In this document: positions 1 through 8,736 of the stretch, in pieces
Layout of the letters: the number at the start of each line of letters is the position of its first letter
How positions within the stretch are numbered: position 1 is the stretch's first letter
NCBI GenBank assembly: GCA_946412245.1
Contig: CAMKGM010000001.1
Coordinates: forward strand, 33,217 to 97,216
Source of the DNA: an uncultured Bacteroidales bacterium
GTDB taxonomy: Bacteria; Bacteroidota; Bacteroidia; Bacteroidales; Muribaculaceae
DNA: 64,000 bases
Direction: 5' to 3'
The notes under the pieces: model-generated
What the model was told of the DNA's origin: nothing
Database searches by the model: none
What the model saw: only the letters and a program-made list of their open reading frames with translations
Made by a program: the position numbers and the translations under genes

Positions 1-469
1 GAATCAACCCTATGAGCCAGGGGATGAAGCGGTGCTTCACTGTGACTGCCAACAAGGCCCCGAAGAAGTAGACCAGAGCCAGACGCTGGAACACACCCAA
101 AATGCGCAAGTGATACACTGCGCGGTCCACAAAGTCCACATCGGGATTAAAGAGAGTGCGCAACCCCACTGAGAACCAGGATACTGCCCAACCGATAAGG
201 AAGAGTACCACCGTGCGGCGCACAATCTTCCACATCACATTACCGGTGGGTTTGAAATTAAACTTCTGGAGCGAGAAAAACATTGATACGCCCATCACAA
301 AGATAAAGAAGGGGAACACCAAGTCGGTGGGAGTCAGCCCTTCCCACTCAGCGTGTTCCAGCGGTGCATAGATGCTACTCCATGTACCTGGATTGTTCAC
401 CAGCAACATGCCTGCGATAGTGATGCCACGCAGCACGTCAAGCGCCAGTATTCGTTTTGATTTAGCCAT
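1..469 (-). CDS. NagX/HGSNAT-like membrane acyltransferase family (DUF5009), C-terminal part outside window
   Basis: Only the first 156 codons lie in the window; the rest runs off the left edge. The start is the ATG at 467-469 (begins MAKSKRILALDVLRG). The motif LDVLRGITIAGMLLVNN followed by LTPTDLVFPFFIFVMGVS is typical of DUF5009 and heparan-alpha-glucosaminide N-acetyltransferase-like proteins, also called NagX in amino-sugar loci. At least three membrane helices are visible. The start overlaps the end of the upstream oxidoreductase gene by 8 bp, so the two are translated from one mRNA. Family members acetylate or help move amino sugars across the inner membrane. The substrate here is inferred only from the cell-wall gene neighbourhood. 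Confidence 0.85.
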   Translation of the reverse strand, partial: MAKSKRILALDVLRGITIAGMLLVNNPGTWSSIYAPLEHAEWEGLTPTDLVFPFFIFVMGVSMFFSLQKFNFKPTGNVMWKIVRRTVVLFLIGWAVSWFSVGLRTLFNPDVDFVDRAVYHLRILGVFQRLALVYFFGALLAVTVKHRFIPWLIGLI

Positions 470-3260
470 TATCTTGTTCTTTTGTTGTTGTACATTCGTC
501 AATCAAATATATCAGCGACTGGTAAGGCACCCCGCCGTGAGTCGTCAATCCTATTTCGCATGTGCGACTATTGGAGAAACCTCGCTTGATGCCCGCGGCC
601 TGAATTTGAGACCGTAACTTGCGCAAAGCGTAAGCGTTAAGCTCAGGGCGCGTAAAACCTTTATCGCCCGCGAAACCGCAGCACCCTACCCCCTCAGGCA
701 CAAGCACCTGCGAGGAGCAACGCTTGGCCAATTCCAGCAATTTGCTCTCAATGCCCATGAGACGCGTGGAGCATGTGAGGTGCAACGCCACGGGTTCGTC
801 GGTAATATGGAAATCAAGGTCTTCAGCCACATAGTCGTGCACAAATTCCATGAGTTCGAGCGGTTTGAGCCGCGTGAAGTGCTTGCGCATATGGTGCAGG
901 CACGGGCTCTGGTCGCACACCACGGGATACTCGCCTCGGTTGCTTGCAGACCACATAGCATTTTCCAGCTCCAGAGCCTTTTGCTTCGCCAGGTCGGGCA
1001 TTCCCTTGCTTTCCCAAATCATGCCACAGCACAGTTGCTTCTTGTTTTCAGGCATAATCACCTGCCAACCGGCCTTGCGCAAGAATGCCACCACCGTGGG
1101 CACCAAGTCCTTCTTGGCTCCCTGATGCGAGTGTCCCATTGTCTGATTCAGACAACTGGGGAAGTATACCACCTTCTTTGCTTGCTCCGGAGTGGCTAAT
1201 GGCTTGTTACGATGCGCCTTGGGCAAAGAGGCAGTCCATAGCGGCATTCCAATCTTGTTCAAGGCCTTGCCCATCGTGGTCACGCCACGGTCGCGCAACA
1301 CGAAGTGAGCGGCATCGGCCATATAGAGCACACCCTTGAGACCTGTCCGCGCCACATTGAGATGACGGGCGCAGTATTTTCCCAGCTTGTAGCCTGCTGA
1401 CCCTTCGGTCAATTGATGGGCTCGCAGGTCGTGAGTGAGGTCGGCTATGTTGATTTTCATGGGGCAAGAGGTGCTGCACAGTCCGTCGGCCGCACAGGTG
1501 CTGTTGCCATAATAGCGATATTGCTTTTCAAGACGAGCCAGTCGCTTGGGCTCTTCACCTGTGGCTTTAAGTCTTGAGATCTCGCGTTGAGCGACAATGC
1601 GCTGACGCGACGAGAGCGTGAGTCCGGCCGCCACACAATTCACCTCACAGAAACCACACTCCATGCATTTGTCCACATGAGGATTGGTGAGCGGCAACGG
1701 CTTAATGTTCTTGATGAAGCACTCAGGATCGGCATTGAAAATGACTCCGGGGTTCAATATTCCGTTCGGGTCAAAGAGTTCCTTGACCTGACGCATTACG
1801 GCAAAGGCTTTGCTTCCCCACTCTTTCACAACAAAGGGCGCCATGTTGCGGCCCGTGCCGTGCTCGGCCTTGAGCGAGCCGTCGTACTTGTCAACCACGA
1901 GCTTCACAATCTCGTTCATCAAATTCTGATAGCGCGCCACCTTTTCAGGGGTGTCAAACGACTGCGCGATGATGAAGTGATAGTTGCCTTCAAGCGCGTG
2001 ACCATAGATGCAACAATCGTCGTAGCCATGCTCGTTGAGCATATTCACCAAGTCTACGGTAGCATCGGGCAAATCGGCAATATGGAAAGCAATGTCCTCT
2101 ATGATGACTGTCGTACCCAGCGGCCGCGTACCCGCCACAACGGGGAACACGCCTGAGCGAATGGCCCAGTACTTGCCATACTCGGCAGGGTCATCAGTGA
2201 ACCTGGCGGGAACATAGAGGCTGAAGTCGTCAAGAATCTTCATAATCGACGCTATGTTCTCGCTCAGTTGCTCTTTAGAGTCGGCTGAGGTGCGAATGAG
2301 GATGGCTGTCAGCCCCTCGCCCGTCTTGTCCTCGACCGAGGCGAGCGACTTCTTGTCAAGAATTTCGGCACACTCCACAGGCCCGTCCTTGAGCCTCACC
2401 ACACACTCACACGCCTTGCGCATATCCTCAAAATAGAGCATGGCGCTTGCCGAGTGAGGATAAAGATGCCCCGTGCGCATGGTGAAACGGCTGGCAAAAC
2501 CCAGCGTGCCCTCGCTGCCCACCATCAGGTGAGCAATGATATCAAATGGGTCGGTAAACCGCACAAAAGGCGAGATATTGAGACCCGTAACATTCTTGAT
2601 GGAATACTTGTGACGAATGCGCGCCACCAGTTCTTCGTCGGCCATGACCAGGTCACGAAGATGCTCAATGGCCGTGATAAAGTCGTGATGCGAGGCAGCA
2701 AACTGCCTACGGCTTGCCTCGTCGCCCGTATCAAGCACGGTGCCATCGGCAAAAACGATGCGCATCGACAACAACTCCTTGTCGCTATTGGCGTGCGTGC
2801 CGCAACTCATGCCCGAGGCGTTATTCATGACTATGCCACCCACCATCGCCGAACTCTTTGAGGCCGGATCGGGCGAGAACACGCGTCCGTAAGGCTTGAG
2901 TAACTTGTCAACTTGAGCACCCACCAAGCCGGGTTGCATGGTGATAACCTCACCGTCGGGCGAAATCTCATAGTCTTCCCAGTTCTTGCCAGCCACAATG
3001 AGGATAGAGTCGGTACACGTTTGCCCCGACAGGCTGGTGCCTGCCGCACGAAAAGTGACCGGCAAGCGCAGCGCATTGGCTTCCTTGAGCAGTCGCGACA
3101 CCTCACGCTCATCTCGGGCACGGACTACAATCTTGGGAATATGCCGGTAGAAGCCCGCATCGGTGCCCCATGTGAGGCAACGCAGGTCGTCGGTATACAC
3201 CCTATCGTCAGGAATATACCACGAGATGTTGCGCAAAAATGTCTTATAAGCCTCGTTCAT
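462..3260 (-). CDS. FAD-binding and Fe-S oxidoreductase, D-lactate/2-hydroxyacid dehydrogenase type
   Basis: 932 aa, a fusion of a GlcD-like flavoprotein and a GlpC-like Fe-S protein. An FAD_binding_4 domain lies at about 40-270 (RAAGTSLSGQTCTD near 70, LMVGSEGTLGFA near 250). An FAD-oxidase C-terminal domain follows to about 520 (GHALEGNYHF, EHGTGRNMAP). A dicluster ferredoxin module has CMECGFCEVNC near 530 and CAADGLCSTSC near 590. Two cysteine-rich CCG motifs sit near 743 and 858. The family oxidises D-lactate, D-2-hydroxyglutarate or similar acids and passes electrons to quinone or other carriers. The gene sits 19 bp after namZ. D-lactate is the side chain of MurNAc, so a role in cell-wall sugar catabolism is attractive but inferred. 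Confidence 0.9.
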   Translation of the reverse strand: MNEAYKTFLRNISWYIPDDRVYTDDLRCLTWGTDAGFYRHIPKIVVRARDEREVSRLLKEANALRLPVTFRAAGTSLSGQTCTDSILIVAGKNWEDYEISPDGEVITMQPGLVGAQVDKLLKPYGRVFSPDPASKSSAMVGGIVMNNASGMSCGTHANSDKELLSMRIVFADGTVLDTGDEASRRQFAASHHDFITAIEHLRDLVMADEELVARIRHKYSIKNVTGLNISPFVRFTDPFDIIAHLMVGSEGTLGFASRFTMRTGHLYPHSASAMLYFEDMRKACECVVRLKDGPVECAEILDKKSLASVEDKTGEGLTAILIRTSADSKEQLSENIASIMKILDDFSLYVPARFTDDPAEYGKYWAIRSGVFPVVAGTRPLGTTVIIEDIAFHIADLPDATVDLVNMLNEHGYDDCCIYGHALEGNYHFIIAQSFDTPEKVARYQNLMNEIVKLVVDKYDGSLKAEHGTGRNMAPFVVKEWGSKAFAVMRQVKELFDPNGILNPGVIFNADPECFIKNIKPLPLTNPHVDKCMECGFCEVNCVAAGLTLSSRQRIVAQREISRLKATGEEPKRLARLEKQYRYYGNSTCAADGLCSTSCPMKINIADLTHDLRAHQLTEGSAGYKLGKYCARHLNVARTGLKGVLYMADAAHFVLRDRGVTTMGKALNKIGMPLWTASLPKAHRNKPLATPEQAKKVVYFPSCLNQTMGHSHQGAKKDLVPTVVAFLRKAGWQVIMPENKKQLCCGMIWESKGMPDLAKQKALELENAMWSASNRGEYPVVCDQSPCLHHMRKHFTRLKPLELMEFVHDYVAEDLDFHITDEPVALHLTCSTRLMGIESKLLELAKRCSSQVLVPEGVGCCGFAGDKGFTRPELNAYALRKLRSQIQAAGIKRGFSNSRTCEIGLTTHGGVPYQSLIYLIDECTTTKEQDNG

Positions 3261-3279
3261 GACGCGTCAGTCAATTGTA

Positions 3280-4521
3280 TCAATGATATAAGTAATACTT
3301 GCTCGAAAGTTTACGGAATGCGTCAGCATCCTTGTTCCAATAATCGGCCATATCCTCCACTTTGTAGCGTTTCGTGAATAGTTCGCGAATCTTGCCGGTA
3401 CCGCACACCTTGTCAAACATGGCATAGCGCTTGGGATTCTGCTCAAAAATCTTCACATCGGGATACAACTCATGCATCACCTGCAGGAAATAGAACTGAG
3501 TGAGCGTGAGATTGGCCGCATCAACATCGGTAATATAGGTCTGCACACCATGCACCTCTTTCTTCTCCTGGTTCACGTCCACGCTGGTGGCGAAGAATGG
3601 CTTGATATTAATGGGTCGGAACTTGAGTCCGGGCAGGTTCAAGGCATTCATAGCGTCGGCCACGCGGTCGGCATCGGCCCATGTGGCGCAGAACAGCTGG
3701 AACGGCAGGGTGTAGCCAATACCTGTATTGAAAATGTAGAGCTCACCCAAAATACCGCTCAGCGGATAGAAGAATGCGCTCTCAGGCGTGGGCACCTGTG
3801 GCGAAGGCAACACCCAGGGCATACCCGTGTCGCGGAACTTCATGTTGCGAGTCCAGCCTTGCATGGGAATGACGGTGAGTTTGGCCTTGCCCTTGATATA
3901 GCCTCCTTCTTCGTTCAGGAATGTGGCAAGTTCGCCAGGAGTGAGACCGTAAATGTAGGGTATCTTATATTTGCTCACAAACGAGTAGTAACCGTCCTCC
4001 ACCAGGTTACCCTCCACCTTGTTGCCGCCCAGCGGATTGGGGCGGTCGAGTACCATAAATTCTTTACCATTCTCGGCACACGCCTCCATGCACACGCCCA
4101 TCGTGGCATAGAAGGTGTAACTGCGGCAGCCTATGTCCTGAATGTCATAGACCAGCACATCAATGTCGCGCAACATTTCGGGGGTGGGTTTGTGGGTCTT
4201 GCCAAAGAGCGAGTACATCTTGATACCCGTCTTTGAGTCAACCTCATCGCCCACGGCATCGCCGGCATGCGCATTGCCGCGCACACCATGCTCAGGACCA
4301 TAAAGGGCCACAAGTTTCACGCCGGGTGCCTCATTAAGGATGTCGACGGTCGACTTCAAGTTATTATCAATGCCGCTGGGGTTGGTCACCAGCCCCACCC
4401 GCTTGCCCTGCAAGGGGGCAAAGTCCATGTCACGCAGCACCTCGATGCCCGGTTTCACCTGTGCCATTGCCACCATAGCCACCAACATGCACATTGTCAA
4501 TGTCAAAAATATCTTTTTCAT
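3280..4521 (-). CDS. namZ: Exo-beta-N-acetylmuramidase NamZ (DUF1343)
   Basis: 413 aa with a cleavable signal peptide (residues 1-20, MKKIFLTLTMCMLVAMVAMA), so it acts in the periplasm. DUF1343 hallmarks are visible: GKRVGLVTNPSGID near 40, YGPEHG near 75, VYDIQDIGCRSYTFYATMG near 125-143, and DRPNPLGGN near 160. Family members from Bacillus subtilis and Tannerella forsythia remove MurNAc from the non-reducing end of peptidoglycan fragments. The length is normal. It lies between the zeta-family kinase gene (22 bp) and the FAD oxidoreductase gene (19 bp), in the same orientation as the ampG and spoIID homologues. This supports a joint role in cell-wall salvage. Confidence 0.9.
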   Translation of the reverse strand: MKKIFLTLTMCMLVAMVAMAQVKPGIEVLRDMDFAPLQGKRVGLVTNPSGIDNNLKSTVDILNEAPGVKLVALYGPEHGVRGNAHAGDAVGDEVDSKTGIKMYSLFGKTHKPTPEMLRDIDVLVYDIQDIGCRSYTFYATMGVCMEACAENGKEFMVLDRPNPLGGNKVEGNLVEDGYYSFVSKYKIPYIYGLTPGELATFLNEEGGYIKGKAKLTVIPMQGWTRNMKFRDTGMPWVLPSPQVPTPESAFFYPLSGILGELYIFNTGIGYTLPFQLFCATWADADRVADAMNALNLPGLKFRPINIKPFFATSVDVNQEKKEVHGVQTYITDVDAANLTLTQFYFLQVMHELYPDVKIFEQNPKRYAMFDKVCGTGKIRELFTKRYKVEDMADYWNKDADAFRKLSSKYYLYH

Positions 4522-4543
4522 AACACTTATTTCTTTTAAATCG

Positions 4544-5368
4544 CTAACTTAAATTTTTACCGTTTAGAATCTCTTTTATATCAATGTTGATAGGAGTATA
4601 GTCAACATCCTCAAGCGTGAGGTCGGGATTCTTCTCAAGAATCTCACGAGCCTTCACCCAAATGGGATTACCGTTGCGGTCAGATTCCACCACGAGTTCA
4701 TCGTGCAGAGCCAACTCTTTAATCATCTTAAGCTTTGCTTCTCTGCAACAATCCATCAGCCGTTTCGAGAAATCAGAATCATATGGAGTTGTCGGTTCTT
4801 TTATCATCATAAAATCATTGTATAAAACAGCATCTTCAACATTGTAGACTTGCCCCTTGATTCCATGGGCCATCATGTGTTCTTTTTCGTAATTATATAT
4901 GACAGTCCATTCATCAACAATGGGCATATAAATCTCTTTCAGATTTTTCAAACCAAGGTGAAAACGCCTTTCGACCACATCATCAGGTATAAAATGGCCA
5001 CCATTTTTCACACGATGTGCAACACGGTTCTTGGCCACCTCAGGCGAAGGCAAAAAGAAGAAGAAAAGCTCCACATAATAACCATGTTCTTGTGCTTGAG
5101 TCACCAGTTTGTGATAACTACGCGTTGCAAGTGTAGTTTCAATAGCAAAAGTTTCATTCATATCCAACAGTTGCTGAATGCGTTGGAGCATGATTCTGCC
5201 AGCCTCAACGGCTACTGATTGCGGATTGAATGGAGACAGACCGCGAGCAATCTCATCGGCATTGACCCACTGGGTGCATTGCAGCAACTGAGGCAGAACA
5301 CTAATGGATGCAGTGGTTTTGCCCGCCCCATTACAACCAGCTATGATATATAAATGCTTCGTAGTCAT
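4544..5368 (-). CDS. Zeta-toxin-family P-loop kinase, no antitoxin partner
   Basis: 274 aa, cytosolic. A Walker A motif (GCNGAGKTT, residues 11-19) is followed by WVNADEIARGLSPFNP, with the Asp that acts as general base in zeta kinases, then AHRVKNGGHFIPDDVVERRF, typical of chromosomal zeta-like proteins. True zeta toxins phosphorylate the GlcNAc of UDP-GlcNAc. Here there is no small epsilon-type antitoxin gene on either side; the neighbours are ampG and namZ. The stretch 4544-7381 is visibly richer in A+T than the genes around it, which may mean later acquisition. The substrate is unknown; an amino sugar or cell-wall precursor would fit the locus. Confidence 0.8.
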   Translation of the reverse strand: MTTKHLYIIAGCNGAGKTTASISVLPQLLQCTQWVNADEIARGLSPFNPQSVAVEAGRIMLQRIQQLLDMNETFAIETTLATRSYHKLVTQAQEHGYYVELFFFFLPSPEVAKNRVAHRVKNGGHFIPDDVVERRFHLGLKNLKEIYMPIVDEWTVIYNYEKEHMMAHGIKGQVYNVEDAVLYNDFMMIKEPTTPYDSDFSKRLMDCCREAKLKMIKELALHDELVVESDRNGNPIWVKAREILEKNPDLTLEDVDYTPINIDIKEILNGKNLS

Positions 5369-5455
5369 ATATAAACTTTTAGAAACCTATACTTTTTAAT
5401 TTATGATTAACAACTCTTTGATCAAATCCTTTAATCTTAGAAATTAATTCATCAA

Positions 5456-7381
5456 CTATTTGTCTTCATTTTTCTTAAGACCAAACTTTGGATCAACTTT
5501 CACAATCATGGCAACAATGATAGTTATGGCACAACATATCATTGTCCAAACAAAGAAACTCCTATAACCAACAGTTTCCTGAATCCATCCAGCTATCATA
5601 CCAGTCATCATTGACAATGCCATAAAGCCAGTACATATAGCATAATGTGCCGTCTTATATTTGCCCTCACTATAATAAATCAGGTAGAGCATATAAGCTG
5701 TAAATCCAAAACCATAGCCAAACTGCTCGATAAACACGCAAATGTTAATTGTAAGCAAATCTTGATGCTGGGTGAATGCGAGATATATAAAGGTCAAACA
5801 TGTTAAAGACATGCTCCATGCCATTGGCTGAAGCCATTTTTTAAGCCCCCCTTTAGCAGCCACAATGCCACCAATAATACCGCCAATAGTCAAACCAATA
5901 ATACCAACTGTACCATAAACCAAGCCCACTTCACCAGTGCTCAGAGAAAGACCTCCGGCATTAATTGGGTCAAGAAGGAACGGCTGTATAATTTTGGTCA
6001 ATTGAGCTTCTGGAAAGCGGTAGAAGAGCATGAAAAGGATGGCTGCGACAGTTTGCCATAAAGGAAATTTTGTAAAGAATGTTTTAAAGGTATCTACAAA
6101 CTCTGAGAAAATCTGTCGTGCAGTCTTCTTTTCTTGATTAGCATCGGTTACAGGTTTAGGTAATGCCCAAGTATGATAGAGAACAACAGCAAAGAAGAAA
6201 AGAGATAGTACCACAAAAACGATAGCCCATGCTAACGGAATATTTCCTGAAGAACCTGCAAACTTGGCAGTCACGCTATCCTTAATCTTGTGATCGATGG
6301 TGTAATACAAATATGCTGGTTTCTCCCAATTATTTTCATTGAACACTAATCGGCCATCAGAAACCAATTTAATACCAGTATCACCTTCTTTTTGAGATAC
6401 ATTGAGAATATAATCCTTTCTAGCCTCAGGTTTTTTATTCAGTCGAACAGCAACAATTGCAATATTGTTATCCTTATTCTCGTCATCGGATGTCTCAGTT
6501 TTTTTACCCCAAATATGATCGCCAAAAGTTTGACTTAACCATACACGGAAGGCACTCCATTGTTTTTCTTTATTAGCAGAGACATCAGTAACATTCTTAC
6601 TACGATTAACAACTTCGCCAGTGGTGTTAAAACCATTGATAATATTCATGTTATTAACCGAATCGAGCATTAACTGAGCGAAATCGGCAAAAGATTGATT
6701 TTGAACAGTTTCGGGTGTTGAGACACCTATCGAAATATTTGAAGCACTCGTCACAAACTGTATTTCATGATTTGATAGAGAATCTGTTATATTGACAGTT
6801 GGCAAAGCATATTCCGACTGAGCAATTTTAGGATTCACATCAAAACTCACTTCAACAGGCTTCAATCCGGAATTCATTTCAATCAAACCTGCAATGATAA
6901 CAAGAATTCCTTGCCCCATAACTGTTGCAATCCTATAGAAAGTGCTACGAATACCTACATAAAGTGACTGTTCGTGTTCTGTGAGAGCCAACATATAAAA
7001 ACCATCAGCAGCAATGTCATGAGTGGCCGAAGCAAATCCCATGAGCATAAATACCGCGAACGTAAGCTGTACCCACCAAGCCGTCGGTATCGTGAAAGCA
7101 ATACCTGCCAATGCAATAGCTATGACCCATTGCATTATCAACACCCACCATCTTTTAGTTCTGATGATGTCGACAAAGGGGCTCCAAAATGGTTTTATAA
7201 CCCAAGGCAGTCCCAACCAGCCTGTATAAAGTGCTATATCGGTATTAGACATACCCAACCTCTTGTACATAATAACTGAAATTGTCATTACGGCCACATA
7301 AGGCAAACCTTGAGCAAAATACAACGTAGGTATCCATGCCCAGGGATTTCTCTTGGTTACTTTAGTTTTATCTTTTCCCAT
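5456..7381 (-). CDS. ampG: AmpG-family muropeptide permease with an enlarged extramembrane loop
   Basis: 641 aa, a PAT-family MFS transporter. The start WIPTLYFAQGLPYVAVM and GWLGLPWVIKPFWSPFVD near 55-72 are AmpG hallmarks. AmpG imports anhydro-muropeptides or related wall fragments across the inner membrane. About five helices occupy residues 15-170. A hydrophilic stretch of about 200 residues (roughly 175-380, Asn- and Ser-rich) interrupts the fold before the helices resume at IPLAWAIVFVVLSLFFFAVV. Enterobacterial AmpG is about 490 aa, so the insert explains the extra length. The stop of spoIID is 27 bp upstream of this start. Base composition is more A+T rich than in the flanking genes. 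Confidence 0.9.
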   Translation of the reverse strand: MGKDKTKVTKRNPWAWIPTLYFAQGLPYVAVMTISVIMYKRLGMSNTDIALYTGWLGLPWVIKPFWSPFVDIIRTKRWWVLIMQWVIAIALAGIAFTIPTAWWVQLTFAVFMLMGFASATHDIAADGFYMLALTEHEQSLYVGIRSTFYRIATVMGQGILVIIAGLIEMNSGLKPVEVSFDVNPKIAQSEYALPTVNITDSLSNHEIQFVTSASNISIGVSTPETVQNQSFADFAQLMLDSVNNMNIINGFNTTGEVVNRSKNVTDVSANKEKQWSAFRVWLSQTFGDHIWGKKTETSDDENKDNNIAIVAVRLNKKPEARKDYILNVSQKEGDTGIKLVSDGRLVFNENNWEKPAYLYYTIDHKIKDSVTAKFAGSSGNIPLAWAIVFVVLSLFFFAVVLYHTWALPKPVTDANQEKKTARQIFSEFVDTFKTFFTKFPLWQTVAAILFMLFYRFPEAQLTKIIQPFLLDPINAGGLSLSTGEVGLVYGTVGIIGLTIGGIIGGIVAAKGGLKKWLQPMAWSMSLTCLTFIYLAFTQHQDLLTINICVFIEQFGYGFGFTAYMLYLIYYSEGKYKTAHYAICTGFMALSMMTGMIAGWIQETVGYRSFFVWTMICCAITIIVAMIVKVDPKFGLKKNEDK

Positions 7382-7408
7382 AATTTATGAAAAATATGAA
7401 TTTTATAC

Positions 7409-8722
7409 TTAATATTGCTGTTCAATACTTGCACCAATGAAGTAGTGCAACAAGATATCCTTGTAGCCGTAACCCTTGGCACCCATCACTGCGGCACCAA
7501 TCTGGCATAGGCCCACGCCATGGCCCCACCCTGCTCCGCGCAACACGAACTTGCCGGGGTAACCGTCTCCGTCAATGTCATGCTTCTCGACCACAAAAGC
7601 CGAGCTATAAAGACATGATTCGCTCAGCGCATAGCGTATGGCAAGTTCCTTGCCAATGGTGCGGGTTTGTTTCTCACCCACAATCTTGAGTTTATAGAGT
7701 CGGCCACTGGTGCCGCGCGCCACCGGCTCAAGGTTGCGAATGCGGCCATAGTCAACACCGGTGCGGCGACGAATGAGGTCGGCAATCTGTTCTTGCGTGT
7801 ACTCTACTTTCCACCGATAGAAATCTTTCGTTTCTTGATCGTAGTCATTGAGCACCTGCGAGAGAATTTCGGGGTCGCGTGTGTTGCAGAAAGCCTCGGG
7901 TGCCGAGAGAATCCACTCGGCGGCATTGTCTTCACGCGTAAGGTCGGGGAAGTTCATCTCGTCGTCGGTGTCGCGACGCGCCACCAAGTAGGGATGATGC
8001 TTGTGTTCCCAGCAATTTTCAAACTCCTCATACACACCACCGCACGACTTGGAAAAACGTGCATCGCACAGGTCACCGCCATATGTGAGCACCTGTCCCC
8101 AAGTGGCCTTGATGGCTTGCAACACCGTCTCGGTCGATGCTCGAGTGATGCCCTGATAACGCTGGCAATGGTCATCGGCGCACACATCAAAGTTCACATG
8201 GTCGTCACGATCCCACCACTTGATATCCTCGTCGGGCGATGAACTGTGTTCGTGCCCTTCAGTGGCGTCATTGAGTGTGTCCTTATGGATTTGCGCCAAA
8301 AGCCAACTGCGAGAAATCACGGCGTGAGCCTTGAGCAACTCAAGCGAGGCCTTCGCACTCATCTCACTTGAAATCACGCTCAACAAGTAGTCTTCAACCG
8401 GCAGAATGTTGATGGCGGTAACCTTGTCGTCTTCAACAATGAGCTTAAGAGAGCCCTTAAAAGTCTGGTCTTCTTGCCGTTTCCAGTGAAAGCTTACCCC
8501 TATAGTCACATTCTTGAGCGTGAAAGAACAAGCATCGCAGTCACCCGGCTCAAAAAGCAATTCTTCATAACCGATTCCGTTCCACGACACCTTGCAACCA
8601 TTGCATGACACCGATTGCTCGCCAGTGCAATCCATGCCATTAACCTTATAGTTGCCATTCAGAACGAAGTCAACCGATGCCTCGTTCATGATGCCTACTC
8701 TGACTGTGGGTTGTGTGTTCAT
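7409..8722 (-). CDS. SpoIID/LytB-domain protein (lytic transglycosylase-like), no signal peptide
   Basis: 437 aa. The SpoIID core includes LPVEDYLLSVISSEMSAKAS (near 105-125), whose Glu (about 119) matches the catalytic Glu of SpoIID, and the C-terminal signature GAGWGHGVGLCQIGA near 392-406. SpoIID proteins cleave denuded glycan strands; LytB versions enhance amidases. The N-terminus (MNTQPTVRVGIMNEASVDF) shows no signal peptide or membrane anchor, so the protein may be cytosolic. It lies between DUF4922 (14 bp upstream) and ampG. Several extra Cys pairs (VSCNGCKV, GDCDACS, CADDHC) could bind metal. Exact substrate is uncertain. Confidence 0.88.
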   Translation of the reverse strand: MNTQPTVRVGIMNEASVDFVLNGNYKVNGMDCTGEQSVSCNGCKVSWNGIGYEELLFEPGDCDACSFTLKNVTIGVSFHWKRQEDQTFKGSLKLIVEDDKVTAINILPVEDYLLSVISSEMSAKASLELLKAHAVISRSWLLAQIHKDTLNDATEGHEHSSSPDEDIKWWDRDDHVNFDVCADDHCQRYQGITRASTETVLQAIKATWGQVLTYGGDLCDARFSKSCGGVYEEFENCWEHKHHPYLVARRDTDDEMNFPDLTREDNAAEWILSAPEAFCNTRDPEILSQVLNDYDQETKDFYRWKVEYTQEQIADLIRRRTGVDYGRIRNLEPVARGTSGRLYKLKIVGEKQTRTIGKELAIRYALSESCLYSSAFVVEKHDIDGDGYPGKFVLRGAGWGHGVGLCQIGAAVMGAKGYGYKDILLHYFIGASIEQQY

Positions 8723-8736
8723 ATGTATACTTGTTT

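Noticed and set aside
1587..2156. Long plus-strand open frames opposite the oxidoreductase, and similar ones opposite most minus-strand genes
   Set aside because: They lie fully antisense to clear protein families, have His/Arg-rich low-quality peptides and no promoter; they are frame shadows of G+C-rich codons.
4544..5368. Toxin-antitoxin system
   Set aside because: The kinase is zeta-like but there is no small antitoxin gene on either side, so a TA pair is not supported.
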